From NCBI RefSeq assembly GCF_000024025.1, contig NC_013131.1:3720001-3784000 (forward strand): 64,000 nt of DNA, given 5' to 3'. This document shows, one piece after another, positions 8,198 through 17,001 of the stretch. A program made the position numbers and the translations under genes. The notes under the pieces are model-generated. The model was not told the DNA's origin, did not search any database, and saw only the letters and a program-made list of their open reading frames with translations. This DNA is from Catenulispora acidiphila DSM 44928 (lineage in GTDB: Bacteria; Actinomycetota; Actinomycetes; Streptomycetales; Catenulisporaceae). The first letter of the stretch is position 1, and the number at the start of each line of letters is the position of its first letter.

Positions 8198-8483
8198 GGG
8201 TCATTCCTTGGGATTGGTGGGGTGGTGGGGGTGATGCGCACCGTTTAGGCCTGAGTGGGGTTCATGCCCTGTGATGCACTGGTAGTGAAGCTAGTGCAGC
8301 ATCAGAGGCCTGAAAAGGCTTGAAATCAGGGTTTTACAAGAACCTGGCAGCCGCTCCCTGGGCGTGACTTCACGCTTCCATGCGTATCAGAGCCCGCACA
8401 AAGGGTCAATAACGCCTTTGTCGGCGAATAGTGCGCGATGCGAAACAATCGGACACCTGCGGGCGCTGTCAGCCCCCTGATCG

Positions 8484-9470
8484 TCAGCGGAACAGGTCGA
8501 TCAGCGCCTCGCCGCGCAGCGTGCGCCGCACCTCGGTGTACAGCCCGTGCCGGTAGCGCGTGAGCAGACCGGCGTCCTCCAACTGGCGGCAGTGGTAGGT
8601 GGCTGCCGGAGCGGTGGCGTTGATCCAGGCGGCGATGTCGGACATCGTCGCGGGCGCTGTCAGCATGCGGAGGATGTGGGCGCGGGTGCGGCCGATGGCG
8701 GTGCCGAGGGCGTCGGTTCGGGGCGGGACGTAGTCCTCGCTGCTGTGCAGGCGGCCTTGTCCCGGCATCGCGTATCCGAGCCACACCTGATGCGGGTCGT
8801 CGAGTTCGCACAGGGTCGGCGCGGAGCTGGAGACGACTGGGACGAAGGCGAGTGTGCGTCCCTGGAGCGAGAAGTCCGCCGGGTAGCGGTCCTCGATGTG
8901 CAGGACGCCGTCCTTGTAACGGTGGCGGGATCCGAGGCCGAGGAACACCGTCTCGGACGCGCTGCGGACCATGGCCGAGCCGACCCGCTCGAACTCGCGG
9001 TCGAACAGCGCCGAGGCGCGGTTCCACACCGGGGCGAACGCGCTCCACGTCCCGGCCATGACCTCGGCGACGCCGTGCAGCCACCGCTTGGGTGCGGCGG
9101 CGACCGGACGCCACTGCGCCGGCAGGTCGGCGCCGAAGATCCGGTGGAGTTCGCCGAGGAGGACCGCCGGTGCCGTCTCCCGGATCCGCTCGAAGTGGTC
9201 GGTCGGATCCGCGGCGCGGCCGTGGTCGTGAACCAGGGGACTGATGCAGTCCGGCAGCACCGGCGTGCGCGGCGCGAACATCGGATGCAGCACGGCTGCG
9301 GCGTCGACCCGCGCGCTCTCGCGGACCAGGCGGCGCCACGGTTCCACGACGCCCTGCGGCCGATGCCCGTAGACGTCGGCGACCAGGGAGATCAGCGTCG
9401 GCATGGGATCGCGCACGACACTGACCCGCAGGTCCGTGGTGTCGCCCAGATCGAGGCGCGAATATTCCAT
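8484..9470 (-). CDS. ArsR-like winged-helix regulator with long N-terminal domain
   Basis: A 328-residue protein. The first 230 residues resemble the DUF5937-type domain that precedes a winged helix in many actinobacterial regulators (M-E-Y-S-R-L-D-L-G start, V-R-F/D-P lead, P-L-V-x-D and W-x-x-G-Y-A motifs). Residues about 240-325 form the DNA-binding helix-turn-helix: T-R-A-H-I-L-R-M-L, M-S-D-I-A-A-W-I-N, A-T-Y-H-C-R-Q-L-E-D-A-G-L-L-T. No metal-binding Cys pair is visible. The start at 9470 is preferred because GAGGTGG lies eight bases before it; an in-frame GTG at 9482 has none. The 286 bases between it and the sedolisin gene hold no gene I can support. Confidence 0.8.
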   Translation of the reverse strand: MEYSRLDLGDTTDLRVSVVRDPMPTLISLVADVYGHRPQGVVEPWRRLVRESARVDAAAVLHPMFAPRTPVLPDCISPLVHDHGRAADPTDHFERIRETAPAVLLGELHRIFGADLPAQWRPVAAAPKRWLHGVAEVMAGTWSAFAPVWNRASALFDREFERVGSAMVRSASETVFLGLGSRHRYKDGVLHIEDRYPADFSLQGRTLAFVPVVSSSAPTLCELDDPHQVWLGYAMPGQGRLHSSEDYVPPRTDALGTAIGRTRAHILRMLTAPATMSDIAAWINATAPAATYHCRQLEDAGLLTRYRHGLYTEVRRTLRGEALIDLFR

Positions 9471-9699
9471 GGTGGCGACCACCTCGTGCTCGCGGCTGGT
9501 CCGCCCTCAGAGTAATCGAGCAGACCTTCTCTACGCGGGCTTGTGGATAACCAGGCTGTGACCGCCGGCTTCAGATCCGCCGCCTGCTGCCCCGGTGCTC
9601 GGGTGGCAGGCGCGCTTTGCACTAGAATCTGGCCACGCCATGGGGGATCCCCACAAGCGGGCCGTTTCGGAGCCTGAGCCGGTCTACAGAAGGTTCTGA

Positions 9700-10239
9700 A
9701 TGGGTGCTGAGCACGCGGATTGGACAGCGGACGCCTTCATGGCCGAGCTGTTCCGTGTGCACTCCGGACCGCTCCTGCGCTACCTGCTGCGCCTGACTCT
9801 GGGCGACGCGGCGCGCGCCGAGGACCTGCTCCAGGAGACCATGGTCCGCATCTGGCGCCACCCCGAGCACTTCGGCGGCGACGTCGAGGCCCTGCGCCCC
9901 CTGGTCTTCACCGTCGCCCGCCGCGCCGCGATCGACGCCGCACGAGCCCGAGGCGCCCGCCCCGCCGAAGTCTGCGAGGTCGACGAGGCAGGCTCAGACA
10001 CCTTCGGCGCCGAGGAGCCCGAATTCGAGCGGGTACTCCTCGCGCAGGTGGTACGCCGCGCGCTCCTCAAACTCAGCCCCGAGCACCGAGCCATGATCAT
10101 CGAGGTCCACTTCAACGGCCGCACCATCGAGGAGACCGCCCACCTCCTCGGCATCCCCCTCGGCACCGCCCGCTCACGGACGTACCACGCAGCCCGGAAC
10201 CTGCGGCAGGCGCTGACGGACTTGGGGTTCGAGCGGTGA
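9700..10239 (+). CDS. ECF RNA polymerase sigma factor (SigK/SigL-like)
   Basis: A 179-residue ECF sigma factor: region 2 at about 12-80 (L-F-R-V-H-S-G-P-L-L-R-Y-L, A-E-D-L-L-Q-E-T-M-V-R-I-W) and region 4 at about 115-170 (L-S-P-E-H-R-A-M-I-I-E-V-H-F, I-P-L-G-T-A-R-S-R-T-Y-H-A). AGAAGG lies six bases before the ATG. SigK/SigL-type factors usually sit beside their zinc-finger anti-sigma gene. Here no such gene follows; the nearest zinc-finger anti-sigma is at 16208-16951, beyond a repeat block, an insertion-sequence remnant and a four-gene operon. Confidence 0.88.
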   Translation: MGAEHADWTADAFMAELFRVHSGPLLRYLLRLTLGDAARAEDLLQETMVRIWRHPEHFGGDVEALRPLVFTVARRAAIDAARARGARPAEVCEVDEAGSDTFGAEEPEFERVLLAQVVRRALLKLSPEHRAMIIEVHFNGRTIEETAHLLGIPLGTARSRTYHAARNLRQALTDLGFER

Positions 10240-10258
10240 GGTGAGCTGGGGTCGGAGC

Positions 10259-10345
10259 GGTTTGTTTGTGGCTTTTAGAAGCTTTCTTTACGGCTTCGCG
10301 CGGGTGTTGATGGCCTCGCAGGGGACGCAGTTCGGTGATGGGTGC
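10259..10345 (+). repeat. dispersed intergenic repeat, copy 1
   Basis: Shares T-rich and G-rich blocks (GTTTGTGGC, TTTACGGCTTCGCGC, TTGATGGCCTCGCAGGGG, GCAGTTCGGTG) with the copy at 17002-17100 and, inverted, with 10415-10503. It begins about 20 bases after the sigma-factor stop. The 413-base stretch 10240-10653 contains this copy, the inverted copy and a short palindrome (10370-10381) between them, and no gene I can support. Confidence 0.75.
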
Positions 10346-10414
10346 TTGGGCTGCATTGGCGGCCGGCGGTCGTGAACACGAACAACCGCCAGCCGCCGAC
10401 GTGACCCAGCCACC

Positions 10415-10503
10415 CGGCACCGGGCTGCGCCCCCTGCGAGGCCATTCAAACCATGCGCGAAGCCGTAAAAAGCCTTTAAAAGCCACAAAATAACCGCACC
10501 CAA
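10415..10503 (-). repeat. dispersed intergenic repeat, copy 2 (inverted)
   Basis: On the minus strand this reads GGTGCGGTTATTTTGTGGC, a TTTACGGCTTCGCGC block, GAATGGCCTCGCAGGGGGCG, the same order as copies 1 and 3. Together with copy 1 it forms a large inverted repeat centred on TCGTGAACACGA. Confidence 0.75.
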
Positions 10504-10653
10504 TCGCCCCACACCACCCCCACGCGCGCCGAGCAGGCGCCGCAGCCGAAAAGAATCTTGCGGCGCCGGTGATATGAGCCGCGCTCGCGCGCGTAGTGCA
10601 TCCCGGAACGGCTTGCGTTCCTGCCGGAGATGCCAGACGCGAGGGAGTGACAC

Positions 10654-10971
10654 ATGTACGGCGACCTCACCGATGCGGAGTGGGACCTGCTTGAGCCGCT
10701 GCTGCCTATTCCGCCGGCGCGGGGGAAGGGTGGGCGGCCTCGTTATCGGTCGCGGCGTGAGCTGATCGACGGGATTCGGTGGCGGTTTCGGGAGAGTGGG
10801 CGCTGGGATCGGATTCCTGACCGTTATGGGCCTTATCAGACCACCTATGCGCTTTTCTACGCGTGGCGCAAGGACGGGACGTGGGAGCAGCTGGTTTCCG
10901 CGCTGGGTGCCGGGCCTGAGGCGCGGACCATCATTCCGTGGGTGAGTGCCGGCGGGGGTGTCGAGCGCTGA
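10654..10971 (+). mobile_element. IS5-type transposase, N-terminal remnant
   Basis: A 105-residue product starting M-Y-G-D-L-T-D-A-E-W-D-L-L-E-P-L-L-P and continuing G-G-R-P-R, R-R-E-L-I-D-G-I-R-W-R-F-R-E-S-G-R-W and Y-A-L-F-Y-A-W-R-K-D-G-T-W-E-Q-L. This is the typical N-terminal (DUF4096) part of IS5-family transposases. The conserved D-S-T/V-V-R-A-H catalytic part that should follow is absent; the product ends in unrelated sequence after about residue 90. It is therefore a truncated, inactive copy. I could not identify terminal inverted repeats or a target duplication. Confidence 0.8.
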
Positions 10972-11091
10972 ACGCCGCCCCGGGCGGTGCCGTCGGCGCC
11001 GTGGCCCTGCATACTTTCCTGACCTGCGCTCGCCGACTCCGCCGGCGGGCGGGCGTTGTGCGCTTTCCCGAGCGAAGGGTCCGGTTCCGGT

Positions 11092-12327
11092 ATGGCCAGA
11101 GGTGCAACGAGGCGCCGCGGGCGACGGGCAGCGGTGATCGGCCTGATCGCCGCGGCGTTGGTCCCGGCTGCCGGATCCGCCGCGGTGGTGTGGGACGACT
11201 CAGGGAGCGGGCTGGCATCGGTGCGGGCGGAGCGGCGCGGCATCCAGTACCTCGGGCAGACCGTGAAGCTGCTGGTGTCGGTCGCCGAAGCCCAGTCCTC
11301 GGCGGTGCGCAATCTGCCGACGAGTCCACCCGACCTGTCGCAGGCGGTCGCGGCGGTGGACGCCACCGGACTGCCGAGCGACCCGGATCCCGGAGCCGGC
11401 ACGCTGTGGGCCCAGATCCGTCCGCAGGTGCTCGCCCTGTCCGGCACGTCGACCACCGGAGCGGCCGCGTATCGGGCCTACGGCCAGGTCACCGACCTGC
11501 TGCTGCAACAGATCGCAGCCATCGACGACGCCTCCGGCCTGGTCCCGGACTCCCGGGCGGACGCCTATCACCTGATCGACGCCCTCACGGTCTGGCTGCC
11601 GGACATGGCGGTGCAAGCGGGACGCTACGACGACCAGGTGACCCTCGCCGAACCCGACGGAACGTCGGCCTCGGCGTCGCCCGATGCCGCCCGCGCGGCG
11701 GCGACGGCGCAGGTCGCGATGCTGCGCGACCGGATAGCCGTGGACGCGCACGCCTTCGTGACCGCGCTGAACAAGGTCTTCCGCACCACAGCGAGCGCCA
11801 CCCTGGGCCCGCACCTGCTCGGCGACGTCGATCTGGTCAACACCGACATCAACGCACTCGCGCCGACGGCGTCCGCGATCGACGACGCCCTGATCGTGCC
11901 CTCGGCGCCGACGGTCTCCGAGGACCGCAAGGCGTTCGACCCGGCGGTGCAGGTGTTGGAGACCGCCGGACTGGACGAGCTGGACAAGCTGCTCCAGGCG
12001 CGCGAAGCCGGATACGACAGGCAGCGGACGGCGATGGCGGCACTGCTCGGGGGCGGCGCGGTGGTCGCGGTGCTGTCGCTGTGGTGGCTGTGGCGCCAGC
12101 GGGGAGCGGACACAAGGACTGCGGAGCGCGCGACGACACGTACCCCCGCGCGTACGGTTGCGCGGTTCAAGCCGTCCAGACCCGAGCCAGAGGTAGGAAC
12201 AAGCTCCGATACCCCTGCGCGGCAAGCGATTCCCGAGGAGCCCGGGGAGCAGCCCGTTCCGGCAGCAGCGGAACCGGTCGAGGCAACCGATCCGGTTCCC
12301 CTCACCCTCCCCGAACGGCGTCCCTGA
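11092..12327 (+). CDS. orphan membrane receptor with extracytoplasmic helical sensor domain
   Basis: A 411-residue protein: an N-terminal membrane helix (about 13-33), a roughly 290-residue helical extracytoplasmic domain (E-R-R-G-I-Q-Y-L-G-Q-T-V, D-A-Y-H-L-I-D-A-L-T-V-W-L-P-D), a second membrane helix (about 322-342) and a short cytoplasmic tail rich in Arg, Thr and Pro. The sensor resembles the double four-helix-bundle domains in front of histidine kinases and chemoreceptors, but no HAMP, kinase or signalling output follows. The next gene, a kinase-like protein, starts in its stop codon (TGATG), so both are made together. An accessory receptor for that kinase is the likely role, by context. 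Confidence 0.7.
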   Translation: MARGATRRRGRRAAVIGLIAAALVPAAGSAAVVWDDSGSGLASVRAERRGIQYLGQTVKLLVSVAEAQSSAVRNLPTSPPDLSQAVAAVDATGLPSDPDPGAGTLWAQIRPQVLALSGTSTTGAAAYRAYGQVTDLLLQQIAAIDDASGLVPDSRADAYHLIDALTVWLPDMAVQAGRYDDQVTLAEPDGTSASASPDAARAAATAQVAMLRDRIAVDAHAFVTALNKVFRTTASATLGPHLLGDVDLVNTDINALAPTASAIDDALIVPSAPTVSEDRKAFDPAVQVLETAGLDELDKLLQAREAGYDRQRTAMAALLGGGAVVAVLSLWWLWRQRGADTRTAERATTRTPARTVARFKPSRPEPEVGTSSDTPARQAIPEEPGEQPVPAAAEPVEATDPVPLTLPERRP

Positions 12328-14726
12328 TGCCCCGTCCCCGACGCGGGCTCCTCATCCGGCACAAGCTCCACCTCCTCGTGGTCGTCCCGCTGGTCGGGCT
12401 GCTGCTGGCGACGGCGCCGCTGATCGCCGACCGGGTGAACCGGGCGTCGCAGGCTTCTGATCTGGCCGGGCTGATGAAGGCGGCGGACCTGATCGGCGCT
12501 CTTGTGCAGGACGTGCAGCAGGAGCGGTTGCTCTCGATCTCCTACCTGGCCTCGCCGGATGCCGCGCCCAACTCCCTAGTGGTGCAGGAGGCGCTGGTCT
12601 CCGGAACCGCGGCCGATCTACGGCGTTCTCTCGGCAGCCAGCTCACTCCGGCGCTGGCCGCCGCGCTCGACGGCGTCGACGGCGCCGACGGCATCGGCGC
12701 GCTGCGCGGGCAGGTGCTGCAGCACGCCATCACACCGAACCGGCTCAACTCCGCCTACGACACCGTGGTCGGCGCTCTGATCGATGCGATCGGCCTGATC
12801 CACCCGCGCGACGCGACGGTCGCCGGCAGCGCCGACCAGGACGCGCTGGACGCGCTCTTCCGCGCCGACCAGTACCGCGGTACCGCCGGTGCGGCGCTGC
12901 TCGCCTCGGTCGCGGCGCCGGCCGGAGCGGCGGGGTCGCTGGGGGCGGCGGGCCGTGCCGAGCAGCAGGAAGCGGTGGAGGTCGACCGGTTCAAGGAACT
13001 CGCCACGACCGATCAGGCACAGCTGTTCCGGCTCGCCGAGTTCGGTACCGCCTCGGCGCTCGTCAACGACCTGCAGGGGCAGATCGAGACGGCGCACGGC
13101 GTCCCGAGCGGCTCCGGGGACCAGCCGACCGCGCAGACCGCGCAACCAGCCCAGACCCTCCAATCAGCCCAGACCACCCAATCAACCCAGACCGGCTACT
13201 CCTCGACCCCGGCGGACACCCAAAGCGCCGCCGATCGCAGGGCCCTGGTGGACCGCCTCGCCGACGCCGTGACGGCCCAGTACGGTCTGCGCGTCCTGGT
13301 CGAGGAGAAGATCGCGCACGACATCGCCAGCGAGGCCGGGCACGCCGCGCACACCGAGCGGGTCGCCGCCGCCGGGTTCGGCGTCGCGGTGGAGGCGCTG
13401 CTGATCGTCGTCATCTGGCTCAGCGTCAGCATCCGGCGCTCGATCTCCGAGCCGCTGCGCGGGCTGACCGAGGCCGCGACCGAGGTCGCCGATCTGGCCG
13501 ACTCCGAGCTGCGCCGGGTCGCCGACGTCGACGACTCCGGGCCGCGCTCGCCGATGCCGCGGCTGGCGGCGGTGCGCATCACCAGCCGCGACGAGGTCGG
13601 CACGCTGGCCGAGGCGTTCAACCGGGTGCAGGCGACCTCGGCGCGGCTGCTGGAGCGGCAGATCCTCAGCCGCCGCAACGTCGCGGTGATGTACGGCAGC
13701 ATCGGGCGCCGCACGCTCAACCTGGTGCGCCGGCAGCTGGCGCTCATCGACGACCTCGAAGCCAAGGAGATCGACGCCGACCGCCTGGACCGCTTGTTCC
13801 GCCTGGACCACGCCGCCTCCCGGCTGCGCCGCAGCGCGCACAGCCTCATCGTGCTGTCCGGCACGCCGTACGAGGACGGCGCCCCCGGCGAACCGCTGAG
13901 CCTGTACGACGCGGTCCGCGCCGCGCAAAGCGACATCGACGACTACCGGCGCGTGGATTCGGCCTCCGCCGTGGAGGATCTGCTGCGCCCGCGCACCGCC
14001 GGCGACGTCGTCCTGGTCCTGGCCGAGCTGATGGCGAACGCGGTCGCCTTCTCACCGCCGGAAAGCCGCGTCGAGGTCTCCGCCTACCGCGTCGCCGACG
14101 ACCGCTGCGTGCGGATCGTCGACCACGGCGTGGGCATGAGCGCCGACCGCATCGAGCGGGAGAACACGCGCCTGGTCTCGCGCGAGCGGCTGGACCTGGC
14201 GCCGACGGACGTGCTGGGTCTGTTCGTCGTCGGGCGGCTGGCTCGGCGGCACGGGCTCAGCGTGCGGCTGTGCGAGACGCCCGGCGGCGGCGTCACGGCG
14301 GTCGTGGTGATCCCGGACCGGCTGTTCGTCGCGGCGGGCAGCGGGCAGAAGGCGGCCGACGGCACCGGCGGTACGGAACGCGAAGCCGACCGGATCCGCC
14401 GCGAGGTCGCCGAGGCGATCCAGCGCGCGATGACGGCGTGGAGCGGCGAGGGCGTCGGGCGGCGCGCACACCATCAGGACACTGATTCCCCAGTCGTAGA
14501 GACGAACGGCGTGCCACCGGCGTGGCAGCCGTCGCGGGACCCCGGCACCGTCCCGTTCCCGCTGGCGCGGCGGGTGCCCGGTGCGCACCTGACGCCGCGC
14601 ACCGGCGGCACGCCGCACGTGCCGCCGCCGACGCCGGACCCGGACGCCGTGCGCGCCGAGATCGAGGCCTTCCAAGCCGGAGCGGCTCGCGCCGACGGGA
14701 TGGGAACGAGCGTGGAGAACCGATGA
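12327..14726 (+). CDS. conservon-type sensor histidine kinase-like protein (CvnA-like)
   Basis: A 799-residue membrane sensor. After one membrane helix (about 13-33) comes a NIT-like, nitrate/nitrite-sensor-type extracytoplasmic domain (about 40-340), a second helix (about 352-372), a HAMP linker, and a cytoplasmic part. The latter has D-H-A-A-S-R-L-R-R-S-A-H-S-L-I-V-L-S-G, the conservon-specific dimerisation segment, and an HATPase domain with A-E-L-M-A-N-A-V-A-F-S-P-P (N box) and D-H-G-V-G-M (G1 box). A disordered Pro-rich tail follows. The family usually heads operons cvnA-B-C-D; here only the roadblock gene follows, overlapping by ATGA. The cvnC (DUF742) and cvnD (GTPase) genes are absent and a solute-binding lipoprotein takes their place. 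Confidence 0.85.
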   Translation: MPRPRRGLLIRHKLHLLVVVPLVGLLLATAPLIADRVNRASQASDLAGLMKAADLIGALVQDVQQERLLSISYLASPDAAPNSLVVQEALVSGTAADLRRSLGSQLTPALAAALDGVDGADGIGALRGQVLQHAITPNRLNSAYDTVVGALIDAIGLIHPRDATVAGSADQDALDALFRADQYRGTAGAALLASVAAPAGAAGSLGAAGRAEQQEAVEVDRFKELATTDQAQLFRLAEFGTASALVNDLQGQIETAHGVPSGSGDQPTAQTAQPAQTLQSAQTTQSTQTGYSSTPADTQSAADRRALVDRLADAVTAQYGLRVLVEEKIAHDIASEAGHAAHTERVAAAGFGVAVEALLIVVIWLSVSIRRSISEPLRGLTEAATEVADLADSELRRVADVDDSGPRSPMPRLAAVRITSRDEVGTLAEAFNRVQATSARLLERQILSRRNVAVMYGSIGRRTLNLVRRQLALIDDLEAKEIDADRLDRLFRLDHAASRLRRSAHSLIVLSGTPYEDGAPGEPLSLYDAVRAAQSDIDDYRRVDSASAVEDLLRPRTAGDVVLVLAELMANAVAFSPPESRVEVSAYRVADDRCVRIVDHGVGMSADRIERENTRLVSRERLDLAPTDVLGLFVVGRLARRHGLSVRLCETPGGGVTAVVVIPDRLFVAAGSGQKAADGTGGTEREADRIRREVAEAIQRAMTAWSGEGVGRRAHHQDTDSPVVETNGVPPAWQPSRDPGTVPFPLARRVPGAHLTPRTGGTPHVPPPTPDPDAVRAEIEAFQAGAARADGMGTSVENR

Positions 14727-15163
14727 GCGACACACCGAGCCGCACCGGACTCAGCCGGCAGGCGCAGGACTTCTCGTGGACGGTCGACGCCTTCGTCCGC
14801 CAGACCGAAGGCGTCACCGACGCGATCGTGGTGTCCGCCGACGGGCTGCCGATCGCGGTCTCCGACACCCGCGGCCCGGACGCCGCCGACCGGCTCTCGG
14901 CCATCGTCTCGGGCCTGGCGAGCCTGGCCGGCGCCGTCACCACGACCGAGGACCTGGGCCCGCTGAACAAGATCATCATGGACCTCGCCGACGGCTACCT
15001 GCTGGTCGCCGCGATCGGCCACCGGGCCCTGCTCGGCGTGCGCGCCATGAAGGGCTCGGACCTGGGGACCATCGCCTTCGAGATGACGGTGTACGCCAAC
15101 CAGGCCGGCGCGCGCCTGACGCCCTCGCTCGTGCACGAACTGCAACGGGCCAGGCCGCTGTGA
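14723..15163 (+). CDS. roadblock/LC7-domain protein (CvnB-like)
   Basis: A 146-residue single-domain roadblock/LC7 protein: Q-A-Q-D-F-S-W-T-V-D-A-F-V at the start, then V-S-A-D-G-L-P-I-A-V-S-D, A-D-R-L-S-A-I-V-S-G-L, and L-L-V-A-A-I-G in the last strand. In conservons this protein links the sensor to a small GTPase by binding both. It overlaps the kinase gene by four bases and the next gene by four bases (GTGA), so stoichiometric translation is expected. No GTPase gene is present in this operon, so its partner must be the kinase itself or a GTPase encoded elsewhere. Confidence 0.88.
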   Translation: MSDTPSRTGLSRQAQDFSWTVDAFVRQTEGVTDAIVVSADGLPIAVSDTRGPDAADRLSAIVSGLASLAGAVTTTEDLGPLNKIIMDLADGYLLVAAIGHRALLGVRAMKGSDLGTIAFEMTVYANQAGARLTPSLVHELQRARPL

Positions 15164-16122
15164 GTGCCGCGGACGTCTGGCCCGCCGCTTGCCGCAGCCG
15201 CCTTAGCCGCCGCAGCCGGAGCTCAAAGAGAGTCAGGGTTCTGACTCTGGTCGTCACACTCGTCTGCGGTTCCGGACTGGCCGCCGGATGCGAATCGCGC
15301 GGCGCGCACTCCGCGTCGGCGGTGGGCGCCGGGCAGGTCGATCCCGCAGCCCGCTCGCAACTGCCGGCCGAGATCCTGGCGCGCGGCGTGCTGACCATCG
15401 CCACCGACCCGACCTACCCGCCGGATGAGTTCCGCCAGTCCGACGGCACGCTGGTGGGCATGGACGTGGACCTGGCGCGCGCCGTCGGGGTCAAGCTCGG
15501 CGTGCGCGTGCAGTTCAACCAGGTGCAGTTCCGCGACATCCTCGCCGGAGTGCAGCAGGGGCAGTACGACATCGGCGTCTCCTCGATCACGGACACGACG
15601 CGCCGTGAGGAGCTGGGGGACTTCGTCACCTACTTCCAAGCCGGTTCCTCGTTGCTGGTGAAGTCGGGTAACCCGCTGACGCTCTACCCCGACGACGAAT
15701 CGCTGTGCGGGCATCGGGTCGCGGCTCAAGACGGCACGATCGAGATCGATCCGGTGCTGTCGTCCCGGTCGGCGCAGTGCGTCGCCGACGGACTGCCGCC
15801 GATCACGCCGATCGTGGTCGCCGCCGAGGCCGACTCGCGGGCCGCCCTGCTCGGCGGCAGGGCGGACGCGATGGTCGAGGACGCCCCGATCGCGCTGTAC
15901 GAAACGGCGCATTCCGGCGGGCTCTTGCAGGTCGCCGGCGACCAGATCGACAAGGCGCCGTACGGTTTCGCGCTCGCCAAGGAGGACAAGCCCATGGACA
16001 CCGCGATCCTCCGCGCGATGCAGGATCTCATCGACGACGGCGAGTACGCGGCGATCCTGTCCCACTGGGGACTGACCGCCGGCAAAGTCCAAGCCGCGAC
16101 GCTGGACGGAGCGATCAATTGA
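15160..16122 (+). CDS. family 3 solute-binding lipoprotein, probable sensor subunit
   Basis: A 320-residue lipoprotein. The N-terminus is basic, followed by a hydrophobic stretch and lipobox L-A-A-G-C with Cys44. The mature part is a periplasmic-binding-protein type 3 domain of the amino-acid class: R-G-V-L-T-I-A-T-D-P-T-Y-P-P-D-E-F, G-M-D-V-D-L-A-R-A, G-Q-Y-D-I-G-V-S-S-I-T-D-T-x-R-R. No permease or ATPase genes of an ABC transporter are near. The GTG start overlaps the roadblock stop, so the gene is embedded in the signalling operon. Presenting a small ligand to the membrane sensors is a better guess than transport; this rests on context. Confidence 0.82.
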   Translation: MSAADVWPAACRSRLSRRSRSSKRVRVLTLVVTLVCGSGLAAGCESRGAHSASAVGAGQVDPAARSQLPAEILARGVLTIATDPTYPPDEFRQSDGTLVGMDVDLARAVGVKLGVRVQFNQVQFRDILAGVQQGQYDIGVSSITDTTRREELGDFVTYFQAGSSLLVKSGNPLTLYPDDESLCGHRVAAQDGTIEIDPVLSSRSAQCVADGLPPITPIVVAAEADSRAALLGGRADAMVEDAPIALYETAHSGGLLQVAGDQIDKAPYGFALAKEDKPMDTAILRAMQDLIDDGEYAAILSHWGLTAGKVQAATLDGAIN

Positions 16123-16207
16123 CGTCCGTTCATCCAGTCGTCACTTTGGGCGCGGGTAAGATGACCCACACGCGGAGCGTGGAATCCGCCCTGGCGGAAG
16201 GGATGCG

Positions 16208-16951
16208 ATGAGTTCGAGGAACCGCACCGCTCCCCGGGACCCTGATCACAGCGCGGAGAACAGCGAGGCGCTGGCGGCATATGTTCTCAACGCCCTAGAG
16301 CCGGAGCAGCAGCAGGCGGTGCAGCAGCATCTGCAGGACTGCGACCTTTGTTACCTGGAGTACACGAGCCTCGGCGTGCTGCCCGGACTGCTGGACTCGC
16401 TGTCCCTCGAGGACATCAGAGAACTGACAGACACGGTGGCGACCGAGCAGTCCTCGGCCGCCACGGCCCGCCCCGAACGCGCCGAGCGACCCGACCGGAC
16501 CGAGCGCCCGGCCCGGCCGTGGACGCGGCGGCGGCGCGCACTGCTGGCCGGCGGCGCCTTCTCCGCCGCGATGGTCGCCACCGGCTTCGCCCCCGCGTAC
16601 GCCGACTCGATCCCGGCCGCGCCGTCGGCACAGCCCGGCGAGACCGCGAGATCAGCGGCGGACGCGCAGACCACCGCGGTCGGTCTGGCGGTGTCGGCCG
16701 AACCTCTGCCGGACGACCAGACGGCGCTGGACGTCGAGGTCCGCTCGCCCCGAGCCCTGCGCGAATGCGTGCTCGAGGTGACCACGGACGACGGCGCGAT
16801 CATCGAAGCCTGCCACTGGGCCGGCACCCCGAGCACCCGCGTGGTGTTCAGCGGCGACATCCCGCTGGCAGCCGCACGCCTGCGCGCGGTGGCGGTGCTC
16901 GCCGGCGACGGCACGGTGTTGGCACGGCAGGATCTGAGCGCCGGTCAGTAG
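16208..16951 (+). CDS. zinc-finger anti-sigma factor
   Basis: A 247-residue membrane anti-sigma factor. The N-terminal domain has A-L-A-A-Y-V-L-N-A-L-E-P and the zinc motif H41-x3-C45-x2-C48 (H-L-Q-D-C-D-L-C), typical of RslA/RskA-type proteins that trap ECF sigma factors in the cytoplasm. A Pro/Arg linker, one membrane helix (about 109-131) and an extracytoplasmic domain of about 110 residues with two Cys follow. No sigma gene is adjacent; the ECF factor at 9700-10239 is the nearest without an obvious zinc-type partner. Pairing them is inference. Confidence 0.85.
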   Translation: MSSRNRTAPRDPDHSAENSEALAAYVLNALEPEQQQAVQQHLQDCDLCYLEYTSLGVLPGLLDSLSLEDIRELTDTVATEQSSAATARPERAERPDRTERPARPWTRRRRALLAGGAFSAAMVATGFAPAYADSIPAAPSAQPGETARSAADAQTTAVGLAVSAEPLPDDQTALDVEVRSPRALRECVLEVTTDDGAIIEACHWAGTPSTRVVFSGDIPLAAARLRAVAVLAGDGTVLARQDLSAGQ

Positions 16952-17001
16952 CCTCGACCCTGACCGCGCGCGCCTTATGCGTGGGTTGCGCGGAGTGGGC
17001 T

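Noticed and set aside
10938-12326. Upstream extension of the kinase frame for about 460 codons
   Set aside because: It runs through the orphan receptor gene in another phase and is Arg-rich; the kinase has a proper N-terminal membrane helix starting at 12327.
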